The notes under the pieces are model-generated. The model did no database searches and was not told where the DNA came from. It saw only the letters and a program-made list of their open reading frames with translations. A program made the translations under genes and the position numbers. This document shows, piece after piece, positions 1 to 5,684 of a stretch of DNA of 5,684 nucleotides (its first letter is position 1; each line of letters opens with the position of its first letter). Source of the DNA: an uncultured Paraprevotella sp. (GTDB lineage: Bacteria > Bacteroidota > Bacteroidia > Bacteroidales > Bacteroidaceae); NCBI GenBank assembly GCA_900766785.1, contig CAAFWT010000098.1:1-5684 (forward strand). The letters run 5' to 3'.

Positions 1-133
1 AAACTACAGAAATATAGCTGTGGACAAATACAGAGGCAAGGAAGGTGGAACCAGACGCACAGAGCACGTTCACAAATCAGAATGTCTCATCAGATTCCAT
101 TGGGAGTAGCCGTAAGTCCTACAGTTCCCCAGA
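1..133. other. Left flank without a recognisable gene
   Basis: I recognise no gene here. One plus-strand frame is open from base 2 to a TAG at 107-109 (35 codons, running in from the window edge; it includes the residues NIAVDKYRGKEGGTR). It could be the 3' end of a plus-strand gene converging on asnB. In its favour, a strong hairpin starts 25 bases after that stop and has a T-rich plus-strand tail. Against it, the stretch is short, AGA-rich and matches no family I know. A second plus-strand frame is also open here but runs on into the asnB antisense strand, so openness alone is weak evidence. Confidence 0.25.
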
Positions 134-180
134 AACGGAAGGAGGGCATGCCGCTTGTGATGGTATGCCCTCCTTCCGTT
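134..180. terminator. Strong hairpin terminator downstream of asnB, possibly bidirectional
   Basis: Bases 134-149 and 165-180 form a perfect 16-bp inverted repeat (AACGGAAGGAGGGCAT and its complement). It extends inward by one G-U and two G-C pairs around a 9-nt loop. It begins 19 nt beyond the asnB stop codon on the minus strand. The minus-strand tail after the stem is only a short TTTCT followed by G's. The plus-strand tail (181-201) is richer in T and ends in TTTTT. It could therefore also end transcription arriving from the left. Termination is inferred from structure and position. Confidence 0.75.
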
Positions 181-199
181 CGTTGTTCTGTTCGTGTTT

Positions 200-1864
200 T
201 TAATAGGCTTGCTGATGTACGCCAGCCACAGCGCGTCCGCTGGGATCATTCATCTCCTTCCATGCGGCGTCCCATTCCAGAGCTATGGCTGTGGAGCATG
301 CCACGCTGGCTTCCTGGTTGACACTCAGAGCCGCACTCTTGCTGGGGAAATGTTCTTCGAAGATGCTCCGGTAGAAGTATTCCTCCTTGCACAGGGGTGT
401 ATGGATGGGGAATCGCTCGGCGGCATGTGCCATCTGCTCGTCAGATACCTGTTCTGAGGTGATCTTCTTCAGAGTGTCTATCCAGCTGTAACCCACTCCG
501 TCGGAGAACTGCTCCTTCTGTCGCCATGCTATCTCCTCGGGGAGCATGTCGGCAAAGGCTTTTCTCAATATCTTCTTTTCCATCACATCTCCGGGGCACA
601 TCTTGGCCTGCGGGTTGAGTCTCATGGCTATGTCCAGGAAGTCGCGGTCCAGGAAGGGGACACGTCCCTCCACACCCCAGGCGGATAGCGACTTGTTGGC
701 GCGCAGGCAGTCATACCAATGTAGCTTGCTCAGCTTGCGAACCGTCTCCTCATGGAAGGCTTGTGCAGAGGGTGCCTTGTGGAAATACAGGTATCCTCCG
801 AATATCTCGTCGGCCCCTTCGCCCGACAGTACCATCTTGATACCCATGCTCTTGATGACTCTTGCCAGCAGGTACATGGGGGTAGAGGCTCGCACGGTGG
901 TCACATCATATGTCTCTGTAAAGTAGATGACATCCCTGATGGCGTCGAGACCCTCCTGTATGGTGTAGTTTATCTCGTGATGTACCGTGCCTATATGCTC
1001 TGCCACGCAACGGGCTTTCTCCAGGTCGGGAGCTCCCTTGAGTCCCACGGCGAAGGAGTGCAGGCGTGGCCACCATGCACCAGTCTGTCCTCCGTCCTCC
1101 ACGCGCTTGGCAGCATACTTCTGTGCAATGGCGCTTATGATGCTGCTGTCCAGTCCGCCGCTGAGCAGTACACCATAGGGTACGTCGCTCATGAGCTGCT
1201 GCTTCACGGCTTCCTGAAGTCCCACCCGAAGCTTGTCTATGTCGGCAGGATTGTCCTTTACGGCATCATATTTCATCCAGTCGCGTGTGTACCAGCGGCG
1301 CATCACACCCTCGCGGCTGTAGAGATAATGTCCGGGCAGGAAGGGTTCGTATTCGTCGCAGAATCCCTCAAGTGCCTTGAGCTCGCTGGCCACGTAGGTC
1401 TTCCCGTCCTTGTCATGTCCGATATACAGGGGGATGACTCCTATGGGGTCGCGTGCAATGAGGTATTCGTCGCGCTCCTCATCGTAGAGCGCGAAGGCGA
1501 ATATGCCGCTCAGGCGCTCCAGGAAGTTGATGCCATGGGCGCGATAGAGTGCCAGTATCACCTCGCAGTCGCTGCCCGTCTGGTATTCATATTCGCTGGC
1601 AGTCTCCTGTCTGATTTGCTGGTGATTATAAATCTCTCCGTTGACGGCCAGCACTTGTTTGCCGTCGGGGCTGTAGAGCGGTTGCTTACCGCTTTGAGGG
1701 TCCACGATGCTCAGTCGCTCATGGCACAGGATGGCATGAGAGCCGCAGTATATACCGCTCCAGTCTGGTCCGCGATGACGGATTTTCTGACTCATGCGCA
1801 AAGCCTTCTTGCGCAACTCGCTGCTCTGTTCTTTTATATCAAAGATACCTACTATTCCACACAT
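200..1864 (-). CDS. asnB: Asparagine synthetase B, glutamine-hydrolysing
   Basis: Cytosolic enzyme that makes asparagine from aspartate, ATP and glutamine, releasing AMP and pyrophosphate. The product is 554 residues, the same length as E. coli AsnB. The N-terminal class II glutaminase domain (about 1-185) starts Met-Cys-Gly-Ile-Val-Gly; Cys2 becomes the N-terminal nucleophile once Met is removed. Glutamine-site residues are visible at Arg50 (HERLSIVDP), Asn75-Gly76-Glu77 (NGEIYN) and Asp99. The synthetase domain (about 205-520) has the ATP pyrophosphatase loop LSGGLDSS at 234-241 and SGEGADEIFGGY at 347-358. The C-terminus DPSGRAVAGVHQQAY resembles that of E. coli AsnB. The start is the ATG directly before Cys; a GTG three codons upstream is in frame but would bury the catalytic cysteine. 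The gene is divergent from pfkA, has its own promoter and hairpin terminator, and looks monocistronic. Nothing is missing. Confidence 0.97.
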   Translation of the reverse strand: MCGIVGIFDIKEQSSELRKKALRMSQKIRHRGPDWSGIYCGSHAILCHERLSIVDPQSGKQPLYSPDGKQVLAVNGEIYNHQQIRQETASEYEYQTGSDCEVILALYRAHGINFLERLSGIFAFALYDEERDEYLIARDPIGVIPLYIGHDKDGKTYVASELKALEGFCDEYEPFLPGHYLYSREGVMRRWYTRDWMKYDAVKDNPADIDKLRVGLQEAVKQQLMSDVPYGVLLSGGLDSSIISAIAQKYAAKRVEDGGQTGAWWPRLHSFAVGLKGAPDLEKARCVAEHIGTVHHEINYTIQEGLDAIRDVIYFTETYDVTTVRASTPMYLLARVIKSMGIKMVLSGEGADEIFGGYLYFHKAPSAQAFHEETVRKLSKLHWYDCLRANKSLSAWGVEGRVPFLDRDFLDIAMRLNPQAKMCPGDVMEKKILRKAFADMLPEEIAWRQKEQFSDGVGYSWIDTLKKITSEQVSDEQMAHAAERFPIHTPLCKEEYFYRSIFEEHFPSKSAALSVNQEASVACSTAIALEWDAAWKEMNDPSGRAVAGVHQQAY

Positions 1865-1894
1865 ATGTGACACTTTTTATTGGTTATTGCCGTG

Positions 1895-1924
1895 CAAAGT
1901 TACAAAAAGTATAGTAAAAACAAA
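1895..1924 (-). promoter_or_regulatory. asnB promoter, Bacteroidetes sigma-ABfr type
   Basis: Read on the minus strand, TAACTTTG at 1902-1895 fits the -7 consensus TAnnTTTG exactly. TTTG at 1924-1921 fits the -33 element, with an 18-bp spacer. Transcription would start near 1888, giving a leader of roughly 24 nt that is A-rich and has no Shine-Dalgarno sequence, as is usual in this phylum. Assignment is by motif and position only. Confidence 0.75.
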
Positions 1925-1963
1925 GAATATATATCAAAATGTTTGTGATTTCAGTAAAATTGC

Positions 1964-1994
1964 TTGCTTGGTGTATTGCTAATGCCTAACTTTG
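1964..1994 (+). promoter_or_regulatory. Distal promoter P1 towards pfkA
   Basis: TAACTTTG at 1987-1994 is a perfect TAnnTTTG -7 element. A TTG at 1964-1966 lies 20 bp upstream as a possible -33 element; another TTG at 1968-1970 gives a less suitable 16-bp spacer. The -7 octamer is the same as that of the asnB promoter, which faces the other way about 85 bp away. Transcription from here would start near 2000 and leave a leader of about 190 nt before pfkA. Confidence 0.55.
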
Positions 1995-2150
1995 CACTTG
2001 ATAAGAAAGATGGTAGGAACAGGCTTTGTATTGCTTACATTATATATATAGGAAGTGAGAAAACAGGCGGAGAATGTCTTTCGGCCAAAAAATATGTAGA
2101 ACAGGATATAAATAATGATTCCCAAAACGGTTTCTTAGATGAATTCTGCA
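1995..2150 (+). other. Long AT-rich leader region upstream of pfkA
   Basis: If P1 is used, this stretch is transcribed as the pfkA leader. It contains an alternating TA run at about 2041-2050 and no known riboswitch that I recognise. A 13-codon open frame at 2074-2115 (MSFGQKICRTGYK) has a GGAG sequence just before its ATG. It might be a leader peptide, but it is short enough to be chance. No strong terminator hairpin is visible in the leader. Confidence 0.3.
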
Positions 2151-2158
2151 TACTTTTG
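2151..2158 (+). promoter_or_regulatory. Proximal promoter P2 of pfkA (-7 element)
   Basis: TACTTTTG fits TAnnTTTG and is followed by CA, as are the other -7 sites in this window. It ends 35 bp before the pfkA ATG, so the leader would be about 30 nt, a common arrangement in Bacteroidetes. The -33 element is weak: the best candidate is the TTTC around 2131-2134, with no clean TTG at the right distance. Confidence 0.6.
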
Positions 2159-2180
2159 CAGCATCAAACACACAACATAT

Positions 2181-2185
2181 GGAGA
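2181..2185 (+). promoter_or_regulatory. Possible ribosome binding site of pfkA
   Basis: GGAGA lies 8 nt before the ATG at 2194 and supports that start. The nearer ATG at 2179 opens only a three-codon frame. Shine-Dalgarno sequences are often weak or absent in this phylum, so this is supporting evidence only. Confidence 0.45.
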
Positions 2186-2193
2186 ATTGAACT

Positions 2194-3171
2194 ATGAGAA
2201 AGATTAATTGTATCGGGATATTGACCAGCGGCGGAGATGCTCCTGGCATGAATGCAGCCATTCGTGCTGTGACACGTGCAGCCATAGCAAATGACTTCAG
2301 AGTGATGGCCATCTATCGTGGATACGAGGGCCTTATCAACGACGAGATTATGGAATTCTCCACGGAGAATGTGAGTAATATCATCCAGCGAGGAGGTACG
2401 ATACTGAAGACGGCACGCAGCAGGGAGTTTGAGACCCCCGAGGGTCGTCAGCGTGCGTATGAGAACATGCAGAAGCGTGGCATCGATGCCCTGGTGGTGA
2501 TAGGTGGTAACGGTTCGCTCACCGGTGCTCGTATCTTTGCCGATGAGTTTGACGTTCCCTGTATCGGTCTGCCTGGTACCATCGACAATGACCTGAATGG
2601 TACGGACAGTACCATAGGATATGACACCACACTGAACACCATCATGGAGTGTGTGGACAAGATACGTGATACGGCCACCAGTCATGAGCGTATCTTCTTT
2701 GTGGAGGTGATGGGACGTGATGCTGGTTTCCTGGCTCAGAACAGTGCCATTGCAGCGGGAGCCGAGGCGGCCATCATTCCTGAGGACAGCACGGGTGCCG
2801 ACCAGCTGGAACACTTCATCGGTCGTGGTATCCGCAAGAGTAAGTCCAGCAGTATCGTCATAGTGAGTGAGAGTCCCAAGTGTGGTGCTATGTACTATGC
2901 CGACAGAGTGCGCAAGGAGTATCCCGAATATGATGTGCGCGTGTCCATCCTGGGTCATCTGCAGCGTGGAGGAAGCCCCAGTGCCGGCGACCGTGTGCTG
3001 GCAAGTCGCTTGGGTGTGGGTGCCATACAGGCCATCCTGGAGGGTCAGCGTAATGTGATGGTAGGCATCAAGAACGACGAGGTGGTATACGTACCCTTCT
3101 CCAATGCCATCAAGAGTGACAAGCCCGTGAAGAAGGAGCTCATCGACGTGCTGGCTTTGTTGAGCATCTGA
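2194..3171 (+). CDS. pfkA: ATP-dependent 6-phosphofructokinase
   Basis: Cytosolic glycolytic enzyme that phosphorylates fructose 6-phosphate to fructose 1,6-bisphosphate. At 325 residues it is close to E. coli PfkA (320). Visible motifs are the nucleotide-binding TSGGDAPGMN (11-20), GGNGS (104-108), PGTIDND (127-133, catalytic base Asp131), MGRDAG (173-178) and GHLQRGGSP (254-262). Fructose-phosphate contacts expected from E. coli are present: Arg166, Arg175, Glu226, Arg249, His255 and Arg258. Gly107 is the residue linked to ATP use; pyrophosphate-dependent enzymes usually carry Asp there. Asn106 replaces the Asp (E. coli Asp103) that sits at the Mg2+ site. Several effector-site residues are kept (Arg24, Arg28, Arg158, Glu191, Lys215, Lys217), but E. 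coli Arg54 and Tyr55 align with Thr57 and Glu58, so control by ADP or PEP may differ. Two upstream promoter candidates and a downstream hairpin suggest a single-gene unit. Confidence 0.95.
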   Translation: MRKINCIGILTSGGDAPGMNAAIRAVTRAAIANDFRVMAIYRGYEGLINDEIMEFSTENVSNIIQRGGTILKTARSREFETPEGRQRAYENMQKRGIDALVVIGGNGSLTGARIFADEFDVPCIGLPGTIDNDLNGTDSTIGYDTTLNTIMECVDKIRDTATSHERIFFVEVMGRDAGFLAQNSAIAAGAEAAIIPEDSTGADQLEHFIGRGIRKSKSSSIVIVSESPKCGAMYYADRVRKEYPEYDVRVSILGHLQRGGSPSAGDRVLASRLGVGAIQAILEGQRNVMVGIKNDEVVYVPFSNAIKSDKPVKKELIDVLALLSI

Positions 3172-3200
3172 TACAGGATGCAGGCAGCACATCAGCCTTC

Positions 3201-3289
3201 ATCGGTCCGTGGCATATCATCCTCGGGATGAGGCTTTCGGGCTGTGATGCATGGATACACCCAGGTCAGCTTGAGCAGCTTTGACCGAT
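3201..3289 (+). other. Potentially structured 3' untranslated segment of pfkA
   Basis: ATCGGTC at 3201-3207 is the perfect complement of GACCGAT at 3283-3289 and could close an 89-nt domain. Inside lies a small hairpin, TCATCC-TCG-GGATGA (3217-3231). A second hairpin, 3264-3271 with 3277-3279 and 3282-3286 (two-base bulge), uses GACC at 3283-3286, which the outer helix also needs, so the two are mutually exclusive. There is no open frame or tRNA here. This is pattern reading by eye; no family is recognised and the pairing may be fortuitous. Confidence 0.25.
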
Positions 3290-3302
3290 AGGGGATAAGA
3301 CG

Positions 3303-3345
3303 TAGCGGCAGCGCTTCTCCTGAGAGAGGGGAGGTGCTGCCGCTA
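3303..3345. terminator. Hairpin terminator between pfkA and the convergent GH66 gene
   Basis: TAGCGGCAGC at 3303-3312 pairs perfectly with 3336-3345. Pairing continues inward to 3320/3328, for 18 bp with three G-U pairs and a 7-nt loop (3321-3327). On the plus strand it is followed by a T-rich stretch with TTTCTTT at about 3350-3356. It lies 131 nt after the pfkA stop and 20 nt after the GH66 stop on the other strand. It may serve both converging genes, with the better U-rich tail on the pfkA side. Confidence 0.8.
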
Positions 3346-3365
3346 TATGTTTCTTTCCGGAAGTC

Positions 3366-5234
3366 TTATTCCTGGATGACCACCATGGTCCAATAGTTGA
3401 GATAGGGTAGGGTGAAGTTCAGGGTGGAACCCTCCTGAGTGAATTCCAGTTCGTTCATGGCTCCACCCAGTTTGTCGGGAGTGGCCACATACAGGTGCTT
3501 CACAGGTTTGGTATAGGTCATTTTCAGGGGGATGTTCGTGTTGGTATTTGCTGCGGGCATGGTGCCGTCCATATCACGCCAGCTGAGGCTGTTGGCATTG
3601 ATGAAGTTCAGGAAGTGCAGCACGGTGCAGTCTTCTTTCTCACGGGCGATGGTGGTTACGCCTCCCAACTGGGGCTCCCACCCATTGATGGATATCTTGC
3701 CTGAGGTGTCCTTGGGTACCAGTGACGTGCTGGTGTTGAGAGTGCCTCCATCGCGCAGCAGATTCTCATAAGCAGTCATGAAGTCATAATAAGTGACAAT
3801 GCGTTTCTTCAGAGCCTCGCTCATGCTTACTGATGCATAAGGGAAGTATTCGCGGCAGAGCATGTGGTCGCCGCCCAGTTCCAGATGACTGCCTCCCAGA
3901 GCAAACATGACGGCATCGGTCAGGATGACGCCGGGCAGATTGAAATTGGTGTTGTCCAGATTGTAGTTCATATAGGCAGCAAAGACCGTTTGCAGGGTGT
4001 CTCCTCCGAGGGCTTTGTTGTTCTCCAGGATGTTGTAGAGGTCGGCAAAGTTCTTCTCTCCGTCCCAAACCTCATTATAGAGGAAGTCCATTTTCTTGGT
4101 GCCTGCTATCTCCTTGGTTCCATAGCTGCCCACAGCATTCATGATGAGTCTCTTGTCGGGGAACCTGGTCTTGATGGCCCTGATAAAGGGAGCAAAGGTG
4201 GTCAGGATGTCCACCTCCTGGCCAGTGTTACTGTAGAGCTTGCCTCTGTAGCCCAACTGGTCAATCTGGAATCCGTCGAAGTCCAGGTGGTTATACACTT
4301 CTGCTATGCGGACTTTCATGTATGTGGTCCAGGCGGTCAGTGAGGGGTTGACCACATAGATATCGCTTTTCCACGACGAAGGCAGCTGGTGACAGTCGCG
4401 TACGGTGTGCTCGGCATTCTTGTAGAGGAAGCATGTGGCGCTGACTCCGTCCTGTACGGCATCGGAGAGTGCGCCATAGCAGAGGTTGTAGAAGATGCTC
4501 TTCATGCCTCTGTCATGCTGTGCCTTGATATAGTTTTCCACGCTGCTTGTGTAGACTGTTCGGTTTGCTATGTCGGTATAGGAGTCCAGTGTCTCGCCGT
4601 TCTTGGTGCCTCCCCAGGGCCAGTGATTCTTGTAGTGCCAGTCCTGGAACTGCACGCCGTTGATATGGCATCTGTTGAGCCAGTCCATTTCCGTGGCTGT
4701 CACACTGGCTGTCTTGCTGCTTCCGAAATCGGCCACAAAGCCATAGCGGGGGAATTTCTTCCAGTCGGAACTTACGTCCACAGCTGTAGTGCCACGAACG
4801 GTCTCTCCTGTGGTGCTGGTCTGGTATATCTGTACCATGTAGCCTTTGAAATCCTCTGGTGGAGTCTTCCAGGTCCATTGGGAACTGGTGAGATCTTCTT
4901 CGTGCAGCACTTTTCCCAGATGCATGTATCGCACTTTGGCACGCAGGAAGGAGCTGCCATTATGAGTGAACTTGACTATGGAGCCTGGATGATAGCAGGC
5001 AGAGTCTGTTCGGATTTCCAGTGTGAGGTTGGCCGCCTGGTTTTGTGGGGTGTCGTAATGAGGGATTTCCTCATAGATGATGCTGTCTATCTCGCTTTGG
5101 CGCCATTTCTGCATGGTGCCGTCGGTCTTGTGGATGCGTATGCTTTGTGCGGGGAGATAGATACATGAAAAGGCGCATGCTGCCATGAGGCAGCAGATAC
5201 GCTTTATGCTTGGATGTGATGTAGTATGAGTCAT
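3366..5234 (-). CDS. Secreted GH66 glycoside hydrolase, probable endo-dextranase
   Basis: Predicted to cut internal alpha-1,6-glucosidic bonds of dextran outside the cytoplasm. The protein has 622 residues. Residues 1-30 form a signal peptide: basic KR at 11-12, hydrophobic ICCLMAACAFSCIYL, likely cut near LPA-Q. Residues 31-56 carry a motif (IRIHKTDG..., IDSIIYEE) that I associate with Bacteroidetes secreted proteins. About 68-155 is an Ig-like beta domain. The GH66 barrel begins at FPRYGFVADF (161-170), continues through HINGVQFQDWHYK (190-202), and holds the predicted nucleophile Asp325 (FDGFQIDQLGYRG) and acid/base Glu388 (FLYNEVWDG). The 63-residue gap is near that in characterised members. 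A C-terminal beta domain covers about 505-622. No CBM35 insertion typical of cycloisomaltooligosaccharide glucanotransferases is seen, so dextranase is favoured. The start at 5234 was chosen because it gives the signal peptide and lies downstream of the promoter; the frame stays open 111 codons further upstream. No SusC/SusD gene is visible nearby. Confidence 0.9.
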   Translation of the reverse strand: MTHTTSHPSIKRICCLMAACAFSCIYLPAQSIRIHKTDGTMQKWRQSEIDSIIYEEIPHYDTPQNQAANLTLEIRTDSACYHPGSIVKFTHNGSSFLRAKVRYMHLGKVLHEEDLTSSQWTWKTPPEDFKGYMVQIYQTSTTGETVRGTTAVDVSSDWKKFPRYGFVADFGSSKTASVTATEMDWLNRCHINGVQFQDWHYKNHWPWGGTKNGETLDSYTDIANRTVYTSSVENYIKAQHDRGMKSIFYNLCYGALSDAVQDGVSATCFLYKNAEHTVRDCHQLPSSWKSDIYVVNPSLTAWTTYMKVRIAEVYNHLDFDGFQIDQLGYRGKLYSNTGQEVDILTTFAPFIRAIKTRFPDKRLIMNAVGSYGTKEIAGTKKMDFLYNEVWDGEKNFADLYNILENNKALGGDTLQTVFAAYMNYNLDNTNFNLPGVILTDAVMFALGGSHLELGGDHMLCREYFPYASVSMSEALKKRIVTYYDFMTAYENLLRDGGTLNTSTSLVPKDTSGKISINGWEPQLGGVTTIAREKEDCTVLHFLNFINANSLSWRDMDGTMPAANTNTNIPLKMTYTKPVKHLYVATPDKLGGAMNELEFTQEGSTLNFTLPYLNYWTMVVIQE

Positions 5235-5291
5235 GATTCTATATGTTTGTTTTGCTGTTGCTGGAGATTCTTGATATCTTGTTTTATATTG

Positions 5292-5299
5292 CAAAGTTA
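5292..5299 (-). promoter_or_regulatory. Promoter -7 element of the GH66 gene
   Basis: On the minus strand, TAACTTTG at 5299-5292 is a perfect TAnnTTTG element followed by CA, identical to the octamers before asnB and at P1. Transcription would start near 5285, leaving an A-rich leader of about 50 nt. No clear TTG is present at the expected -33 distance. The site rules in the start at 5234 and argues against longer versions of the protein. Confidence 0.65.
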
Positions 5300-5684
5300 G
5301 CAAAAAGATGATTTTCACTTGCATAAGGAAGGAGGAAAAAAGTGTTTGGGAAGGAATCTCATGGGGCATGCGGGTGCAATGGTGGGGTGTATCAGAATGC
5401 AACCGAAATGCTCTGCTTGCTAACAAAGTGACATTCTGCGTTCTGCAGCATCTTCTTCCCATCCAGAGAAAACCATTGCACATTCGGCCTGTTTTGTGCA
5501 GGAAATTCATGGAGAAAGAGGCTTTTTGTCTCATTCCGGATACTCTTGAACATGATTTTAGGGGCATTTTGACCTCTTGTCTTGCTTCAAATGGACTTCG
5601 CCAGGTGTCTCCGAGGACCTCTATGTATGGTCTAAGTAGAAAAACATGGGGGAAGTTTCCTAAATGAAGCCTATCTCAGACGCA
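5300..5684. other. 385-bp segment without a convincing gene, with inverted repeats
   Basis: This stretch lies upstream of the GH66 promoter. A plus-strand frame of 119 codons (5308-5667) and a minus-strand frame continuous with the GH66 gene (5567-5235) are both open, but neither product resembles a known protein. Both are rich in Cys, Trp and Arg in a way typical of non-coding DNA. GTGCAATGGT at 5374-5383 is the perfect complement of 5472-5481, and CAGAATG at 5393-5399 is complementary to 5432-5438 within it. It may be a dispersed intergenic repeat, a structured RNA or a decayed gene; the sequence alone does not decide. Confidence 0.3.

Noticed and set aside
752..1870. Long plus-strand open frame of 372 codons
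   Set aside because: It lies antisense to asnB, whose full-length product and catalytic motifs are unmistakable; it has no matching family features.
1865..1873. GTG start three codons upstream of the asnB ATG
   Set aside because: It would place MSH ahead of Met-Cys and prevent Cys from becoming the N-terminal nucleophile.
1964..2197. Plus-strand frame of 77 codons overlapping the pfkA start by ATGA
   Set aside because: The overlap suggests coupling, but the only ATG (1982) lies at or before the P1 -7 box, the P2 box lies inside it, and the product resembles nothing known.
2164..3192. Minus-strand open frame of 342 codons
   Set aside because: It is the antisense shadow of pfkA; its His- and Thr-rich product reflects reversed codons of a real gene.
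3864..5168. Plus-strand frames of 159 and 259 codons inside the GH66 region
   Set aside because: Both are antisense to the well-supported GH66 gene and show no domain of their own.
5175..5190. Lipoprotein signal (MAAC at residues 17-20) in the GH66 protein
   Set aside because: The -3 position is Met, the hydrophobic stretch continues past the Cys, and no acidic lipoprotein export signal follows; a type I signal peptide fits better.
5235..5567. N-terminal extension of the GH66 protein by 111 residues
   Set aside because: It would bury the signal peptide in the middle of the protein and start upstream of the -7 promoter box.
5308..5667. Plus-strand frame of 119 codons
   Set aside because: No promoter box, no recognisable domain, unusual Cys/Trp-rich composition, and an open frame on the opposite strand as well.

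Overview
The window most likely comes from the chromosome of a Bacteroidetes bacterium, probably Prevotella or a close relative. Three things suggest this. Four promoter-like sites match the Bacteroidetes -7 consensus TAnnTTTG. The starts have A-rich leaders with weak or no Shine-Dalgarno. The two enzymes and the secreted glycosidase have sequences typical of that phylum. The genus is an inference from overall look and moderate GC content, not from a marker gene.

Layout from left to right. Positions 1-133 hold no gene I can name. A strong hairpin at 134-180 closes asnB (minus strand, 200-1864), a full-length glutamine-hydrolysing asparagine synthetase. The 329-bp gap 1865-2193 carries the asnB promoter on the minus strand and two promoter-like sites on the plus strand for pfkA. 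The distal plus-strand site would give a leader of about 190 nt. pfkA (plus, 2194-3171) is a complete ATP-type 6-phosphofructokinase. It is followed by about 130 nt with potential RNA structure and a long hairpin terminator at 3303-3345, which also lies at the end of the converging next gene. That gene (minus, 3366-5234) encodes a 622-residue secreted glycoside hydrolase of family GH66, most likely a dextranase. It has a signal peptide, an Ig-like N-terminal domain, a catalytic barrel with both predicted catalytic residues, and a C-terminal beta domain. A minus-strand promoter lies just upstream. The last 385 bp (5300-5684) contain no convincing gene but do contain an inverted repeat.

The three genes look like three single-gene transcription units, not an operon. 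asnB and pfkA are divergent; pfkA and the GH66 gene are convergent. A loose metabolic link exists: dextran hydrolysis yields isomalto-oligosaccharides and then glucose, and PfkA commits hexose to glycolysis. The sequence gives no sign that they are co-regulated. I found no mobile element, CRISPR array, tRNA, rRNA or defence system, and no clear novel system. The points most worth a second look are the Asn in place of the usual Asp at the PfkA Mg2+ loop, the solitary GH66 gene without SusC/SusD partners in view, the double promoter and long leader of pfkA, and the unexplained 5300-5684 segment.
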